Source: JBJXGC01 sp046154545 (GTDB taxonomy: Bacteria; Chloroflexota; Dehalococcoidia; Tepidiformales; Tepidiformaceae). From it: DNA of 28,162 nucleotides. Where the stretch lies: positions 1 through 28,162 of the forward strand of contig JBJXGC010000275.1 of NCBI GenBank assembly GCA_046154545.1, given 5' to 3'. The translations under genes and the position numbers were made by a program. The notes under the pieces are model-generated. The model was not told the DNA's origin. It saw nothing but the letters and a program-made list of their open reading frames with translations, and made no database searches. Shown here piece by piece: positions 1 through 7,061 of this stretch (positions are counted from its first letter, which is position 1; each line of letters opens with the position of its first letter).

Positions 1-74
1 CGGGCGACCTGGGCGGCGAGGGCGGCGGCACCTTCGCTCTGGGGGTGATGGAAGACGGTAGCTCTCGTAATCAC
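1..74 (-). CDS. nadK: Probable NAD kinase, N-terminal fragment (runs off the window)
   Basis: A GTG start at 74 overlaps the TGA of the upstream tlyA gene (GTGA), the usual sign of translational coupling. The 24 readable codons begin MITRATVFHHPQSEGAAAL and stay open to the window edge. The short beta strand followed by H-H-P and an alanine/leucine helix resembles the beginning of bacterial NAD kinases (typical pattern I-x-Y-H-P ... LA..L). Known gene order supports this, because tlyA is often followed by the NAD kinase gene and recN. If correct, the enzyme phosphorylates NAD to NADP in the cytoplasm. Only about 8% of a normal NAD kinase is visible and no catalytic motif is included, so the call rests on the N-terminal pattern plus synteny. 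Confidence 0.5.
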   Translation of the reverse strand, partial: MITRATVFHHPQSEGAAALAAQVA

Positions 75-811
75 GCGGACGTCCGATCTGGGGTGAAGAG
101 GTGGATGAGGAACTCGATGTTGCCTTCGCCGCCACGGACCGGGCACTCGATGGCGCCGGCGATACGCCAGCCGTGGGCTCTCGCCCAGGCAGTGAATCTA
201 TCGGCCACGCCCTGATGGACCTCCGGGTCACGGATAACGCCGCCCCGGGGCACATCAGCGGGCCCTGCCTCGAACTGCGGCTTCAGGAGCACCACGCCCT
301 CGCTGCCCGCACCAAGCCGGCCGGCCACCGAGGGGAGCACCTTCTCCAGCGAGATGAAGGAGACGTCCGCCACGAACAGCCCGAGTCCCGCGGGGAGGGC
401 TGGCAGGTCCCTGGCGTTCGTCCCTTCGACCAGTGTCACCCGTGGGTCTTCGCGGAGCCGTTGATGGAGCTGCGCCCGCCCCACGTCGATCGCGAGCACC
501 GAGCTTGCTCCGGCCTGGAGGAGACAATCCGTGAAGCCACCGGTCGAGGCCCCGATATCGAGGCAGTCGCGGCCCCGCGGGTCGATCCCGAACGCGTCCA
601 GCGCCGCCTGCAGCTTGTGGCCGCCACGGCTCACGAACCGCTCCGGGCCGTTGAGGACGATTGTCGCACCCTCATCCAGGAGCGTGGCCGGCTTCACGAG
701 CACCGTCGTGCCGACCCTGGCCCGCCCGGCCATGATCAGCCGTTGGGCGCTTTCCCGGCTCTCGGCCAGGCCGCGGTGGACGAGGAGGACATCGGCTCGG
801 ACGCGTGGCAT
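71..811 (-). CDS. tlyA: TlyA-family rRNA 2'-O-methyltransferase / hemolysin-like protein
   Basis: A 246-residue protein of normal TlyA length. Residues about 3-55 form an S4 RNA-binding domain (RADVLLVHRGLAES...). The rest is an FtsJ-type Rossmann methyltransferase: SRGGHKL with the catalytic-type lysine near 66, the SAM-binding motif DIGASTGGFTD near 85-95, AIDVG, then VADVSFISL and LLKPQFEAG. Family members methylate 2'-hydroxyls of 16S and 23S rRNA using S-adenosylmethionine in the cytoplasm. The start at 811 (MPRVRAD) is chosen because the S4 domain begins there; the frame is open 29 codons further upstream but that part is alanine/arginine-rich and unlike the family. There is no clear Shine-Dalgarno; a weak promoter lies so close that the mRNA may be leaderless. 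It is divergent from the ybaK-like gene and coupled to the probable nadK downstream. Confidence 0.9.
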   Translation of the reverse strand: MPRVRADVLLVHRGLAESRESAQRLIMAGRARVGTTVLVKPATLLDEGATIVLNGPERFVSRGGHKLQAALDAFGIDPRGRDCLDIGASTGGFTDCLLQAGASSVLAIDVGRAQLHQRLREDPRVTLVEGTNARDLPALPAGLGLFVADVSFISLEKVLPSVAGRLGAGSEGVVLLKPQFEAGPADVPRGGVIRDPEVHQGVADRFTAWARAHGWRIAGAIECPVRGGEGNIEFLIHLFTPDRTSA

Positions 812-816
812 GCGTA

Positions 817-846
817 AGGCTAGCGACCGGCGCGCACGCAAGGCAA
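817..846 (-). promoter_or_regulatory. Weak candidate promoter for tlyA
   Basis: On the minus strand TTGCCT (plus 841-846) and TAGCCT (plus 817-822) are 18 bp apart. Only five bases separate the -10 from the tlyA ATG at 811, so a transcript from it would start at or next to the start codon. The hexamers match consensus only partly (4/6 and 3/6), so this is tentative. Confidence 0.3.
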
Positions 847-867
847 GCGGGAGGTACGCTGCCACCC

Positions 868-1338
868 ATGACGCCCCAGGAACGGGTGCAGCAAGCACTG
901 GCTGAACTCGGCCTGGTTTCGGAGGTCGTGACGTTCGACGCCAGCACGCGGACCGCTAGCGAAGCGGCTGCCGCGGTCGGCTGCGAACTGGGCCAGATCG
1001 TGAAATCGCTGTTCTTCGTGGCCGAGGGCCGTCCCACGCTCGTCCTCGTCGCTGGCGACCGCCAGGCCGATACGGCCCGGATCGCTGAACTCCTCGGGGT
1101 CAGCCGCAAACGGCTCAAGATGGGCTCACCGGAGGAGGTCCTCGAACTCACCGGCTTCGCAGTCGGCGGCGTGGCCCCGGTCGGCACCGTCACACCATGC
1201 GACATCGTGGTCGATGATTCGCTCCAACGCTTCGAGAAGGTCTGGGCGGCGGCCGGGGCGGGAAACGCAGTGTTTGCCGCCGGACCCGGCGCCCTGGTCG
1301 AAAAGGTAGGCGGCCAATGGGCAGCGATTACGCGCTGA
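868..1338 (+). CDS. ybaK: YbaK/EbsC-family aminoacyl-tRNA deacylase
   Basis: A 156-residue single-domain protein with the YbaK/ProX fold pattern: an N-terminal helix (QERVQQALAELG), the lysine-containing core QIVKSLFF near residue 46, the strand LVLVAGDRQAD, and the glycine-rich loop TGFAVGGVAPVG followed by a C-terminal acidic strand (DIVVDDSL). Family members hydrolyse mischarged aminoacyl-tRNAs such as Cys-tRNA(Pro) or Ala-tRNA(Pro) in trans; which substrate applies here cannot be told from sequence. The ATG at 868 has a good ribosome-binding site (GGGAGGT, 849-855) and matches the family start; an in-frame GTG/ATG further upstream would run into the tlyA promoter region. It overlaps the next gene by 22 bp. 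Confidence 0.88.
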   Translation: MTPQERVQQALAELGLVSEVVTFDASTRTASEAAAAVGCELGQIVKSLFFVAEGRPTLVLVAGDRQADTARIAELLGVSRKRLKMGSPEEVLELTGFAVGGVAPVGTVTPCDIVVDDSLQRFEKVWAAAGAGNAVFAAGPGALVEKVGGQWAAITR

Positions 1339-2258
1339 CGCCCGGCGCTGTGCCGCGCGAGCGCGGCGCCGTGGCCGCTGTCATCGTCGCGATGCGGCCC
1401 GACCAGTGGCCCAAGAACCTGATCGTCCTCGCCGCCCTCGCCTTCAGCGCGGGCGACGCCTGGAGTGTGGGCCATCCGGACCAATGGTGGCCGCTCGTCT
1501 GGCGAAGCGCCGCCCTCGCGGCACTCTGGTGCCTGACGTCGAGCGCCGTCTACCTCGTCAACGACATCAAGGATCGCGCCGCCGACAGCGTCCACCCCCG
1601 GAAGCGGACGCGGCCCATCGCCGCCGGCGAACTGAGCCCGGGCCTGGCCGGCGCCGTAGCCGCGGGCCTGCTGGTCATCGCCCTGCCACCCGCCTTCGCC
1701 CTGAGCCTGGCGTCAGGCGCCGTCCTCGCCGGCTACGCCGCCGTGATGATGCTCTACAGCTTCGGCCTGAAAACGATCGCGATCCTCGATGTGCTCATCC
1801 TCTGTGGCGGCGTTGTGGCGCGCGCCGTCAGCGGCGCCACGGCCATTGACGTCGCCATTAGCCCCTGGCTCTATGTCTGCACCAGCTTTGCGGCGTTCTT
1901 CCTGGGGAGCAGCAAACGCTGGGCCGAATTCCGCCAGCTCGGCGCCGATGCGGTCGCTCACCGGCCGTCTCTCGCCCAGTACAACGAAGTGATCCTTGGC
2001 CAGCTCACCGCGATCAGCGCGGCAACCGCGCTCTTGAGCTACGCCCTCTACACCATCGAGTCGGAGAACGTGCCCCGGAACGGGGCCATGGCCGTCACCA
2101 TCCCGTTCGCCGCCTTCGCCATGTTCCGGTTTCTCCTGCTCCTCGGCGGGTCACGCCGCGCCGACGCCCCCGACCGGATCCTCTTCACCGACGGCCAGAT
2201 ACTGCTGGCGATGGCCGGCTTCGCTGTCGCCGCAATCACCGTCCTTTCGCGTGCCTGA
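1317..2258 (+). CDS. UbiA-family prenyltransferase, decaprenyl-phosphate phosphoribosyltransferase-like
   Basis: A 313-residue integral membrane protein with about eight or nine hydrophobic segments. After a short cytoplasmic N-terminus comes MRPDQWPKN, then the first Asp-rich motif NDIKDRAAD (N82, D83, D86, D90) followed by HPRKRTRPIAAGELS. This pattern is characteristic of the UbiA branch that contains mycobacterial DPPR synthase (Rv3806c type), which transfers 5-phosphoribose from PRPP to polyprenyl phosphate for arabinose/ribose cell-envelope precursors. A second segment, YSFGLKTIAILDVLILCGG, matches the same family. It starts inside the 3' end of the ybaK-like gene, so the two are translationally linked. 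The expected partner epimerases (DprE1/DprE2 type) are not in the window, so the end product is unknown. Confidence 0.82.
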   Translation: MGSDYALTPGAVPRERGAVAAVIVAMRPDQWPKNLIVLAALAFSAGDAWSVGHPDQWWPLVWRSAALAALWCLTSSAVYLVNDIKDRAADSVHPRKRTRPIAAGELSPGLAGAVAAGLLVIALPPAFALSLASGAVLAGYAAVMMLYSFGLKTIAILDVLILCGGVVARAVSGATAIDVAISPWLYVCTSFAAFFLGSSKRWAEFRQLGADAVAHRPSLAQYNEVILGQLTAISAATALLSYALYTIESENVPRNGAMAVTIPFAAFAMFRFLLLLGGSRRADAPDRILFTDGQILLAMAGFAVAAITVLSRA

Positions 2259-2285
2259 CGCACCCGGGGGACGCGCTCACGCGGT

Positions 2286-3701
2286 TCAGGGGCGCAAGAA
2301 CAGGCGGCAGGCCGGGCCATCAACCTCAATCCGGTCGATGATCTCACGCAACGCCGCCTGGTGCTCCTCGAATGGAAGCGACTCGCCACTGGTGACCAGC
2401 CGTTGGCGCGTCTCGTCTGCGTGGCGGCGCCGTTCGTCTTCAGACTCCTGGGCCGCGACGCGCGCACGAGCCGCCGCCAGTTCGTCCTCGAGCAGGTGGT
2501 GTTCGTGGGCCATGTCCCCACCGAGGGACTTCATCCGTTCGAGCGAGATGTGGCCGTGGGCCGTGTCCGCGACCAGCTCTTCCACCGCGCGCCGGCTCTT
2601 GCGGATGCGGCCGGCGACGCGTTCAGCCTGCGAGATGACGTCCAGCATGTAGCTGTCGATATTGCCGGCCTGGCGCACGCGGGTGATGACCGTGGACGTG
2701 TCCTCCTCATCGAGAAGGCGATGGACAGTCACTTCCAGTTCGGCCGCCCGCTGGGTGTTGTACGAGCAGGCGTTCTGGTTGGTCCGGCTTTCGCACTGGT
2801 AGTAGCGATAGGCGGCCGATTTCTGTTCGCCGTCCTTGGTCGTCCACTTCTGGCGGCGGCTCACGCCGATGAGCCTGTTCCCGCAACGCCCACAGTAGAC
2901 CAGCCCGCTGAGCAGGAAGGGCGTCACACTCCGCTTGCGCTCGCCCGGGTAATGGGTCTGGAGCCGTAGCTGGACCATCTGGAAATCGTCGTTTGTGACA
3001 AGGGGCGGGTGGCTGGCTGGGACTTTCACCCCAAACCGGGTGTACGTGCCGAGGTACGCCCGGTTCCGCAGGATGTCGCGGACGGTCACCATGCTCCAGC
3101 GCCCGCCCCGCCGGGTCAGGACGTTTTCCGCATTGAGCTGGCCAGCGATCCGGCGGATGCCCATGCCCTCCTGCAGATAGAGCCGGTAGATGTAGCGGAC
3201 GACGATCGCTTCCTCCGGGACGAGCTCGAGACGGCGCCGCGGACCGACCTGGTAGCCGTAAGGCGGCCGCCCCAACACCTCGCCGCGGACCGCCTTTCGC
3301 CGCATCGCGTTGCGGACGCGTTCGGATACCGGCGTATCCTCCCCACGTTCCGCCCAGGTGGCGACGAGTTCCCGCGCCAGTTCGCGGCCGGTGTGGGCGC
3401 TGTAGACCGACACGCCCGCCGACTCAATCTCAAGCAGCTTCATCGCCGCCCCGCCCAGGTCGGGGCCGAGGATACCGAGGTTATCGACGGCGACGACCAC
3501 AAAACCACGATCGCTTCGGCGGAGAAACTGGAGCATCTGGCGGAACCCGCCGCCCTCGCTCCCTTCCGTGTCGATGAACGTGCCCGCCACCTCGTAGCCC
3601 AGCCGCGTGCAAAACTCGAGAAAGGTCCGGTTCTGGTCGCCGATCGAACGGCGTGCGCCGTTGCGGCGCCCCCCATCCACAAAATAGCCAACAGCGTTCA
3701 T
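2286..3701 (-). CDS. Serine-recombinase-like protein with substituted catalytic residues
   Basis: A 471-residue protein with the full architecture of a large serine recombinase: resolvase-like N-terminal domain (about 1-120), recombinase DNA-binding domain (about 125-245: GRPPYGYQ, LVPEEAIVVRYIYRLYLQEG, RRIAGQLN, VRDILRNRAYLG), a zinc ribbon with ligands C270, C273, C303 and C312, and a charged C-terminal coiled coil. The catalytic residues are gone. The usual Y-x-R-V-S at the N-terminus reads Y6-F-V8-D-G10, so the nucleophile serine is glycine and the arginine is valine. The usual D-R-L-x-R reads D73-N-L-G-I77, removing both arginines. The frame is otherwise intact with normal codon use. The start at 3701 has the ribosome-binding site GGTGAT and lies 4 bp after the zinc-ribbon gene's stop, so both are probably one transcript. 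Likely a DNA-binding protein derived from a recombinase; its role is unknown. Confidence 0.85.
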   Translation of the reverse strand: MNAVGYFVDGGRRNGARRSIGDQNRTFLEFCTRLGYEVAGTFIDTEGSEGGGFRQMLQFLRRSDRGFVVVAVDNLGILGPDLGGAAMKLLEIESAGVSVYSAHTGRELARELVATWAERGEDTPVSERVRNAMRRKAVRGEVLGRPPYGYQVGPRRRLELVPEEAIVVRYIYRLYLQEGMGIRRIAGQLNAENVLTRRGGRWSMVTVRDILRNRAYLGTYTRFGVKVPASHPPLVTNDDFQMVQLRLQTHYPGERKRSVTPFLLSGLVYCGRCGNRLIGVSRRQKWTTKDGEQKSAAYRYYQCESRTNQNACSYNTQRAAELEVTVHRLLDEEDTSTVITRVRQAGNIDSYMLDVISQAERVAGRIRKSRRAVEELVADTAHGHISLERMKSLGGDMAHEHHLLEDELAAARARVAAQESEDERRRHADETRQRLVTSGESLPFEEHQAALREIIDRIEVDGPACRLFLRP

Positions 3702-3705
3702 CTGA

Positions 3706-4407
3706 TCACCCGATGGTGAGGATCCGCTCGCAGTTGGGGCATTGAGCGAACCCGGCCGGCGCCAGCGCCTGGCGGCGAAGCGAATCCGGGATCGTGACCC
3801 GGCAGCCCATGCAGGTGCCACCGACGATGCGGGCGACGGCCATCCCTCCTTTGCGGCGGCGAAGGTCTTCATAGGTCAGGAGCGCCCGCGGCGTCACCTT
3901 CGCCTTCTGCATTTCGCGGCGCACGTCGCCCCGCGAGATGAGGTCCGTCAGGCGAAGGGCCTCGTGATGAAGGAGCTCCAGGTCGTGCTGCCAGCGCGCC
4001 TCCAGGCTGGTGACCGCCCGCGCAGCGGCCTTCTGCTCGCGGCTCGCAGCCTCGCCCGCATCGAGCACGGCGATCAGCTCGTCCTCGAACTTCCCCCGCG
4101 CGGCCTTGAGCAGATCGACTTCGTGCTGGAGGTTCGTGAGCTCTTTGGGGTTCTTGATCGAACCGTCGTAGAGGCGCTTGTCTTCGCGCGCGATCTTGTC
4201 GCTCAGGCCCTCGACCTCGGCCTCGACCCGCCGTTGATCCTTGCGGATCGCGGCGAGGCTTATCTCCGCCTGGCCCAGGCGGCGGCGGGCGTCGTCGAGT
4301 TCCTGGTCGCCCTGGAGGCGGCGTTGGACATCCGCGAGGGCCGCCCTGAAGGCCGCCGCCTCGTCGTCAATCGCCTGGAGAGAGAGGATCTCGAGGACCT
4401 GTGTCAT
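3706..4407 (-). CDS. C4-type zinc-ribbon coiled-coil protein (zf-RING_7 / DUF164 family)
   Basis: A 233-residue protein. Residues about 15-170 are a long, highly charged coiled coil (repeated Glu/Lys/Arg/Leu heptads) containing the family signature SIKNPKELTNLQHEVDLLK. The C-terminus carries the zinc ribbon GGTCMGCRVTIPDSL ... CPNCERIL, two CxxC knuckles about 30 residues apart. The length and order match the widespread family of PF02591 type (for example CT398 and Rv2229c); proposed partners in other bacteria include the sigma-54 and type III secretion apparatus, but no general biochemical function is settled. The ATG at 4407 follows a GGAG/GGTGG-rich leader. Its stop is 4 bp before the recombinase-like gene, suggesting co-translation and possibly a joint role. 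Confidence 0.88.
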   Translation of the reverse strand: MTQVLEILSLQAIDDEAAAFRAALADVQRRLQGDQELDDARRRLGQAEISLAAIRKDQRRVEAEVEGLSDKIAREDKRLYDGSIKNPKELTNLQHEVDLLKAARGKFEDELIAVLDAGEAASREQKAAARAVTSLEARWQHDLELLHHEALRLTDLISRGDVRREMQKAKVTPRALLTYEDLRRRKGGMAVARIVGGTCMGCRVTIPDSLRRQALAPAGFAQCPNCERILTIG

Positions 4408-4467
4408 CGGCCACCACCAACTCCAACCGCGCGTCGGCGCCCCCCGCAGGGGCTAACCGCAACACCA

Positions 4468-4496
4468 AGACTAGCGATCAGCGACCGGCCCGTAAA
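4468..4496 (-). promoter_or_regulatory. Candidate promoter for the zinc-ribbon/recombinase-like pair
   Basis: On the minus strand TTTACG (plus 4491-4496) and TAGTCT (plus 4468-4473) are separated by exactly 17 bp, in the divergent region between the zinc-ribbon gene and DUF177. The predicted 5' leader would be about 54 nt. Hexamer matches are 4/6 and 3/6, so the call is tentative. Confidence 0.3.
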
Positions 4497-4589
4497 CCGG
4501 ACGAGGCATCCTTGCCCGTAATCGTCACCGGGCCTCCCGTTCTATGTCACGATCGCGTTACCAAAGCGCACCAGTCGCCCGAACCGGGC

Positions 4590-4595
4590 TATACT
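4590..4595 (+). promoter_or_regulatory. -10 element before the DUF177-rpmF-fab run
   Basis: TATACT matches the -10 consensus at 5 of 6 positions and lies 35 bp before the DUF177 start codon at 4631. No convincing -35 hexamer is found 16-18 bp upstream, so a regulator or an alternative contact may be needed. The first base of a large inverted repeat (4597) follows directly after it. Confidence 0.45.
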
Positions 4596-4596
4596 G

Positions 4597-4625
4597 CGAG
4601 CACCTCCAACCGTGCGAGGTGCTCG
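4597..4625 (+). promoter_or_regulatory. Perfect 10-bp inverted repeat over the DUF177 ribosome-binding site
   Basis: The arms CGAGCACCTC (4597-4606) and GAGGTGCTCG (4616-4625) are exact reverse complements with a 9-nt spacer. The right arm contains GAGGTG, the apparent Shine-Dalgarno sequence for the ATG at 4631, and the left arm begins one base after the -10 element. As DNA it is placed like an operator at the transcription start; as RNA it would fold into a hairpin that hides the ribosome-binding site. Which applies depends on the true transcription start, which I cannot determine. Confidence 0.6.
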
Positions 4626-4630
4626 TCCCG

Positions 4631-5122
4631 ATGCTCTTTAACGTCGCCGGCCTTCTCCGCGAGCCCGTCGGGGCTTCACGCCGATACGAACTTCAAGCGG
4701 AGCCGCCGATCCACAGGGGGTCGCTGGAGCTGATCCGCATGCCGCGCGGCGTCCTCGTCCGTTGCGAAGCCGATGTCGTCATCGAAGACCGTTGCAGCCG
4801 CTGCGCGGTCCCGTTTGGCTACCCGGCCACCATCCAGTTCGAGGAGGTGTTCGCCCAGCAGGTCGATCCGGTCACCGGCGCGAAGCTGCCCCCCCCAGAA
4901 GAACCCGACACCTTCTTCATCGCCCTCGACCACACGATCGACATTACGGAAGCCGTCCGCCAGTATATGGAGACGTCCGCTGCAATGCAGCCGCTCTGCC
5001 GCGAAGACTGCCCCGGAATCTGTCCCGATTGCGGCAAAGACCTGAGCGAGGCAGCCTGTGGATGTCAACGGAACAGGACGGACCCACGCTGGGCGGCCCT
5101 CGCCGCATTGAAATTGAGCTGA
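4631..5122 (+). CDS. DUF177 / YceD-family protein
   Basis: A 163-residue protein. The N-terminus MLFNVAGLLREPVG followed by S-R-R-Y-E-L is the family signature and fixes the start at 4631, with the ribosome-binding site GAGGTG 10 bp upstream; the frame is open further upstream but that part is not conserved. Further family features are a CSRC pair (residues about 55-60), an acidic stretch before IDITEAVRQY, and the cysteine cluster C-REDCPGICPDCGKDL near the C-terminus, probably a zinc site. YceD-type proteins sit before rpmF in most bacteria and are implicated in 23S rRNA accumulation and 50S assembly. Here too it is followed 27 bp later by the L32 gene. Confidence 0.88.
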   Translation: MLFNVAGLLREPVGASRRYELQAEPPIHRGSLELIRMPRGVLVRCEADVVIEDRCSRCAVPFGYPATIQFEEVFAQQVDPVTGAKLPPPEEPDTFFIALDHTIDITEAVRQYMETSAAMQPLCREDCPGICPDCGKDLSEAACGCQRNRTDPRWAALAALKLS

Positions 5123-5149
5123 TGGGGAACGATCTGAAGGAGACACGCT

Positions 5150-5347
5150 ATGCCACCGCTGCCAAAGCGGAAGTACCCCAAGTCGCGCCAGGGGAAGCGC
5201 CGCAGCCACCTGAAAATCCAGATGCCACACGTCGTGGATTGTCCGCGTTGCAAGAGCCCGCGCCTGGCCCATCACGCCTGCCCGGTGTGCGGGACGTATC
5301 GGGGCCGCGAAGCGGTCACGATGCCGGCTCCCGAGCTGGACAGCTAG
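5150..5347 (+). CDS. rpmF: 50S ribosomal protein L32
   Basis: A 65-residue protein with the L32 pattern: MPPLPKRKYPKSRQGKRRSH at the N-terminus, then a zinc ribbon with CPRC and CPVC pairs and CGTYRGREAV. It is a small structural protein of the large ribosomal subunit and belongs to the zinc-binding (C+) form. The ATG has an AAGGAG ribosome-binding site (5136-5141). It is the second gene of the DUF177-rpmF-fab run, an arrangement that in many bacteria links ribosome assembly to fatty-acid synthesis; plsX, often found next to rpmF, is absent here. Confidence 0.96.
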   Translation: MPPLPKRKYPKSRQGKRRSHLKIQMPHVVDCPRCKSPRLAHHACPVCGTYRGREAVTMPAPELDS

Positions 5348-5373
5348 GCACAACGGTCTCCGCCCAACCATTC

Positions 5374-6315
5374 ATCACCTTTTCTGACCAGGTCCAGAAG
5401 GATCGTGCCTTCGTCTTCCCCGGCCAGGGCGCCCAGTCCGTCGGCATGGGGAAGGATCTATACGAGTCCTTCCGGACGGCCCGCGATGTGTATGACCGCG
5501 CCGACGAGATCCTCGGCTTCGCCCTCAGCCGCCTCTGTTTTGAGGGGCCTGAGGCGGAGCTTCAGCAAACCCGGAACACCCAACCGGCGATCGCCGTCAC
5601 CAGCCTCGCCCTCCTCAAGGTAGCGGCCGAGGAGACGCCTGCCCTGCTCGCCCGCCCGGCCTTCGTCGCAGGCCACTCGCTGGGCGAATACTCCGCCCTC
5701 GTTGCCGCCGGCTCGTTGTCCTTCGACGACGCCATCCGCCTGCTCCGCGCCCGCGGCGAGTTGATGCAACAGGCCGGCGAACGGAACCCCGGCACGATGG
5801 CCGCCGTCCTCGGTCTCGACATCGCCGACTGTGAAGACGCCTGCCGCGAGGCCGGGGCCGAAGTCTGCAACATCAACGCCCCCGGCCAGATCGTCATTGG
5901 GGGCCGTCGCGAGGCCGTCGTCCGTGCCCTCGATTACGCCAAAGCCAGGGGTGCGGTCAAGGTCATCCCCCTCTCCGTCAGCGGCGCCTTCCATAGCTCG
6001 CTCATGAAGCCCGCCGCCGAGGGAATGGTCCAGAACATCGCGACCGCGACCGTGGGTGACCCCACAATCCCCGTGGTCGCCAACTGCACCGCCCTTCCAG
6101 CGACCGACGGCCTCGCCCTCCGCCATGAGCTGGTGGACCAGGTCTGTAGCCCCGTGCGCTGGAGCAGCACCGTCGATTACCTCGGCGCCCATGGCGTCGA
6201 TACCTTCATCGAGTTCGGCCCCGGCCGGGTGCTCACGGCGATCATCAAGCGGATGTTGCGGAAGTCCACCTGTATCAACGTCAACGACGCCACATCCGTC
6301 TCCGTGCAGCTCTAG
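5374..6315 (+). CDS. fabD: Malonyl-CoA:ACP transacylase (start codon uncertain)
   Basis: FabD transfers malonyl from CoA to acyl carrier protein to begin each elongation round. The catalytic core is complete: AFVFPGQGAQ (oxyanion glutamine), GHSLGE encoded at 5671-5688 (serine nucleophile), the arginine-containing segment LRARGELMQ, SGAFHSSLM (catalytic histidine), NCTA and EFGPGRVL. The start is a problem. Between the rpmF stop (5347) and the conserved AFVFPGQ (from about 5407) there is no in-frame ATG, GTG or TTG. The only near-cognate codon is ATC at 5374, used here as a placeholder. The nearest normal in-frame start is the ATG at 5122, overlapping the DUF177 stop, which would add about 95 residues read through the rpmF gene in another frame. 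It ends in TAGTG, overlapping the fabG start. Confidence 0.85.
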   Translation: MTFSDQVQKDRAFVFPGQGAQSVGMGKDLYESFRTARDVYDRADEILGFALSRLCFEGPEAELQQTRNTQPAIAVTSLALLKVAAEETPALLARPAFVAGHSLGEYSALVAAGSLSFDDAIRLLRARGELMQQAGERNPGTMAAVLGLDIADCEDACREAGAEVCNINAPGQIVIGGRREAVVRALDYAKARGAVKVIPLSVSGAFHSSLMKPAAEGMVQNIATATVGDPTIPVVANCTALPATDGLALRHELVDQVCSPVRWSSTVDYLGAHGVDTFIEFGPGRVLTAIIKRMLRKSTCINVNDATSVSVQL

Positions 6316-7061
6316 TGGCGCTCACTGGCAAGGTTGCGCTCGTCACCGGCGGTTCGCGCGGTATCGGCCGGGCGATCTGTGAAGCGCTCGCGGCCGAGGG
6401 CGCCCGCGTCGCCGTCAACTACCAGGCGGCGAAAGATGCCGCGGACGCCGTCGTCGCGACCATCGTCGGCGCCGGCGGCGAGGCCTTCGCCGTCCAGGGC
6501 GATGTTTCCAACCCGGAAATGGCGGCCGCCATCGTCAAAGCCACCGTCGATACCTACGGTGGTCTCGATATCCTCGTCAACAACGCCGGCATCACCCGGG
6601 ACGGCCTCCTCCTCCGCATGTCCGAAGCCGACTGGGACGCCGTCCAGGACACGAACCTGCGGGGCGCCTTCCTCGTCACCAGGGCCGCCATGCGGACGAT
6701 GCTGCGGGCCCGCGGCGGCCGCATCGTCAACATCACCAGCGTTGTCGGCGTGATGGGGAACGCCGGCCAGGCGAACTACGCCGCCGCCAAGGCCGGGCTC
6801 ATCGGCTTCACGAAAGCGGTCGCCCGCGAAGTGGCTTCGCGCGGGATAACCGTGAACGCCGTCGCCCCAGGTTTCATCAAGACCGATATCACGGCTTCGA
6901 TGACCGCCCAGCAGGTCGAGGCGGTCATCGGCCAGGTGCCCCTCGGACGGCTCGCCACGCCGGACGAGGTTGCCCCACTTGTCGTCTTCCTCGCCGGCGA
7001 AGGCGCCGCCTACATCACCGGCCAGTGCATCCACGTCGATGGCGGTATGGTAATGGCATGA
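6315..7061 (+). CDS. fabG: 3-oxoacyl-[ACP] reductase
   Basis: A 248-residue short-chain dehydrogenase of typical FabG length. Motifs in order: TGGSRGIGRAI (NADPH-binding TGxxxGxG, from about residue 10), a DVSN-type segment, NNAGITRDGLL (NNAG), the catalytic serine in VNITSVVG, the catalytic NYAAAKAG (YxxxK), and the C-terminal GQCIHVDGGMVM. It reduces 3-oxoacyl-ACP to 3-hydroxyacyl-ACP with NADPH in type II fatty-acid synthesis. The GTG start at 6315 shares its G with the fabD stop (TAGTG) and its end overlaps nusB (ATGA), so translation is coupled on both sides. Confidence 0.95.
   Translation: MALTGKVALVTGGSRGIGRAICEALAAEGARVAVNYQAAKDAADAVVATIVGAGGEAFAVQGDVSNPEMAAAIVKATVDTYGGLDILVNNAGITRDGLLLRMSEADWDAVQDTNLRGAFLVTRAAMRTMLRARGGRIVNITSVVGVMGNAGQANYAAAKAGLIGFTKAVAREVASRGITVNAVAPGFIKTDITASMTAQQVEAVIGQVPLGRLATPDEVAPLVVFLAGEGAAYITGQCIHVDGGMVMA

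Noticed and set aside
2286..4407. Mobile element or integrase island
   Set aside because: No terminal repeats, tRNA target, att-like duplication or cargo, and the catalytic residues are missing; the gene behaves as an operon member.
4544..4630. Upstream extension of DUF177
   Set aside because: The conserved N-terminus starts at 4631 with a good ribosome-binding site, and the extension covers the -10 element and inverted repeat.
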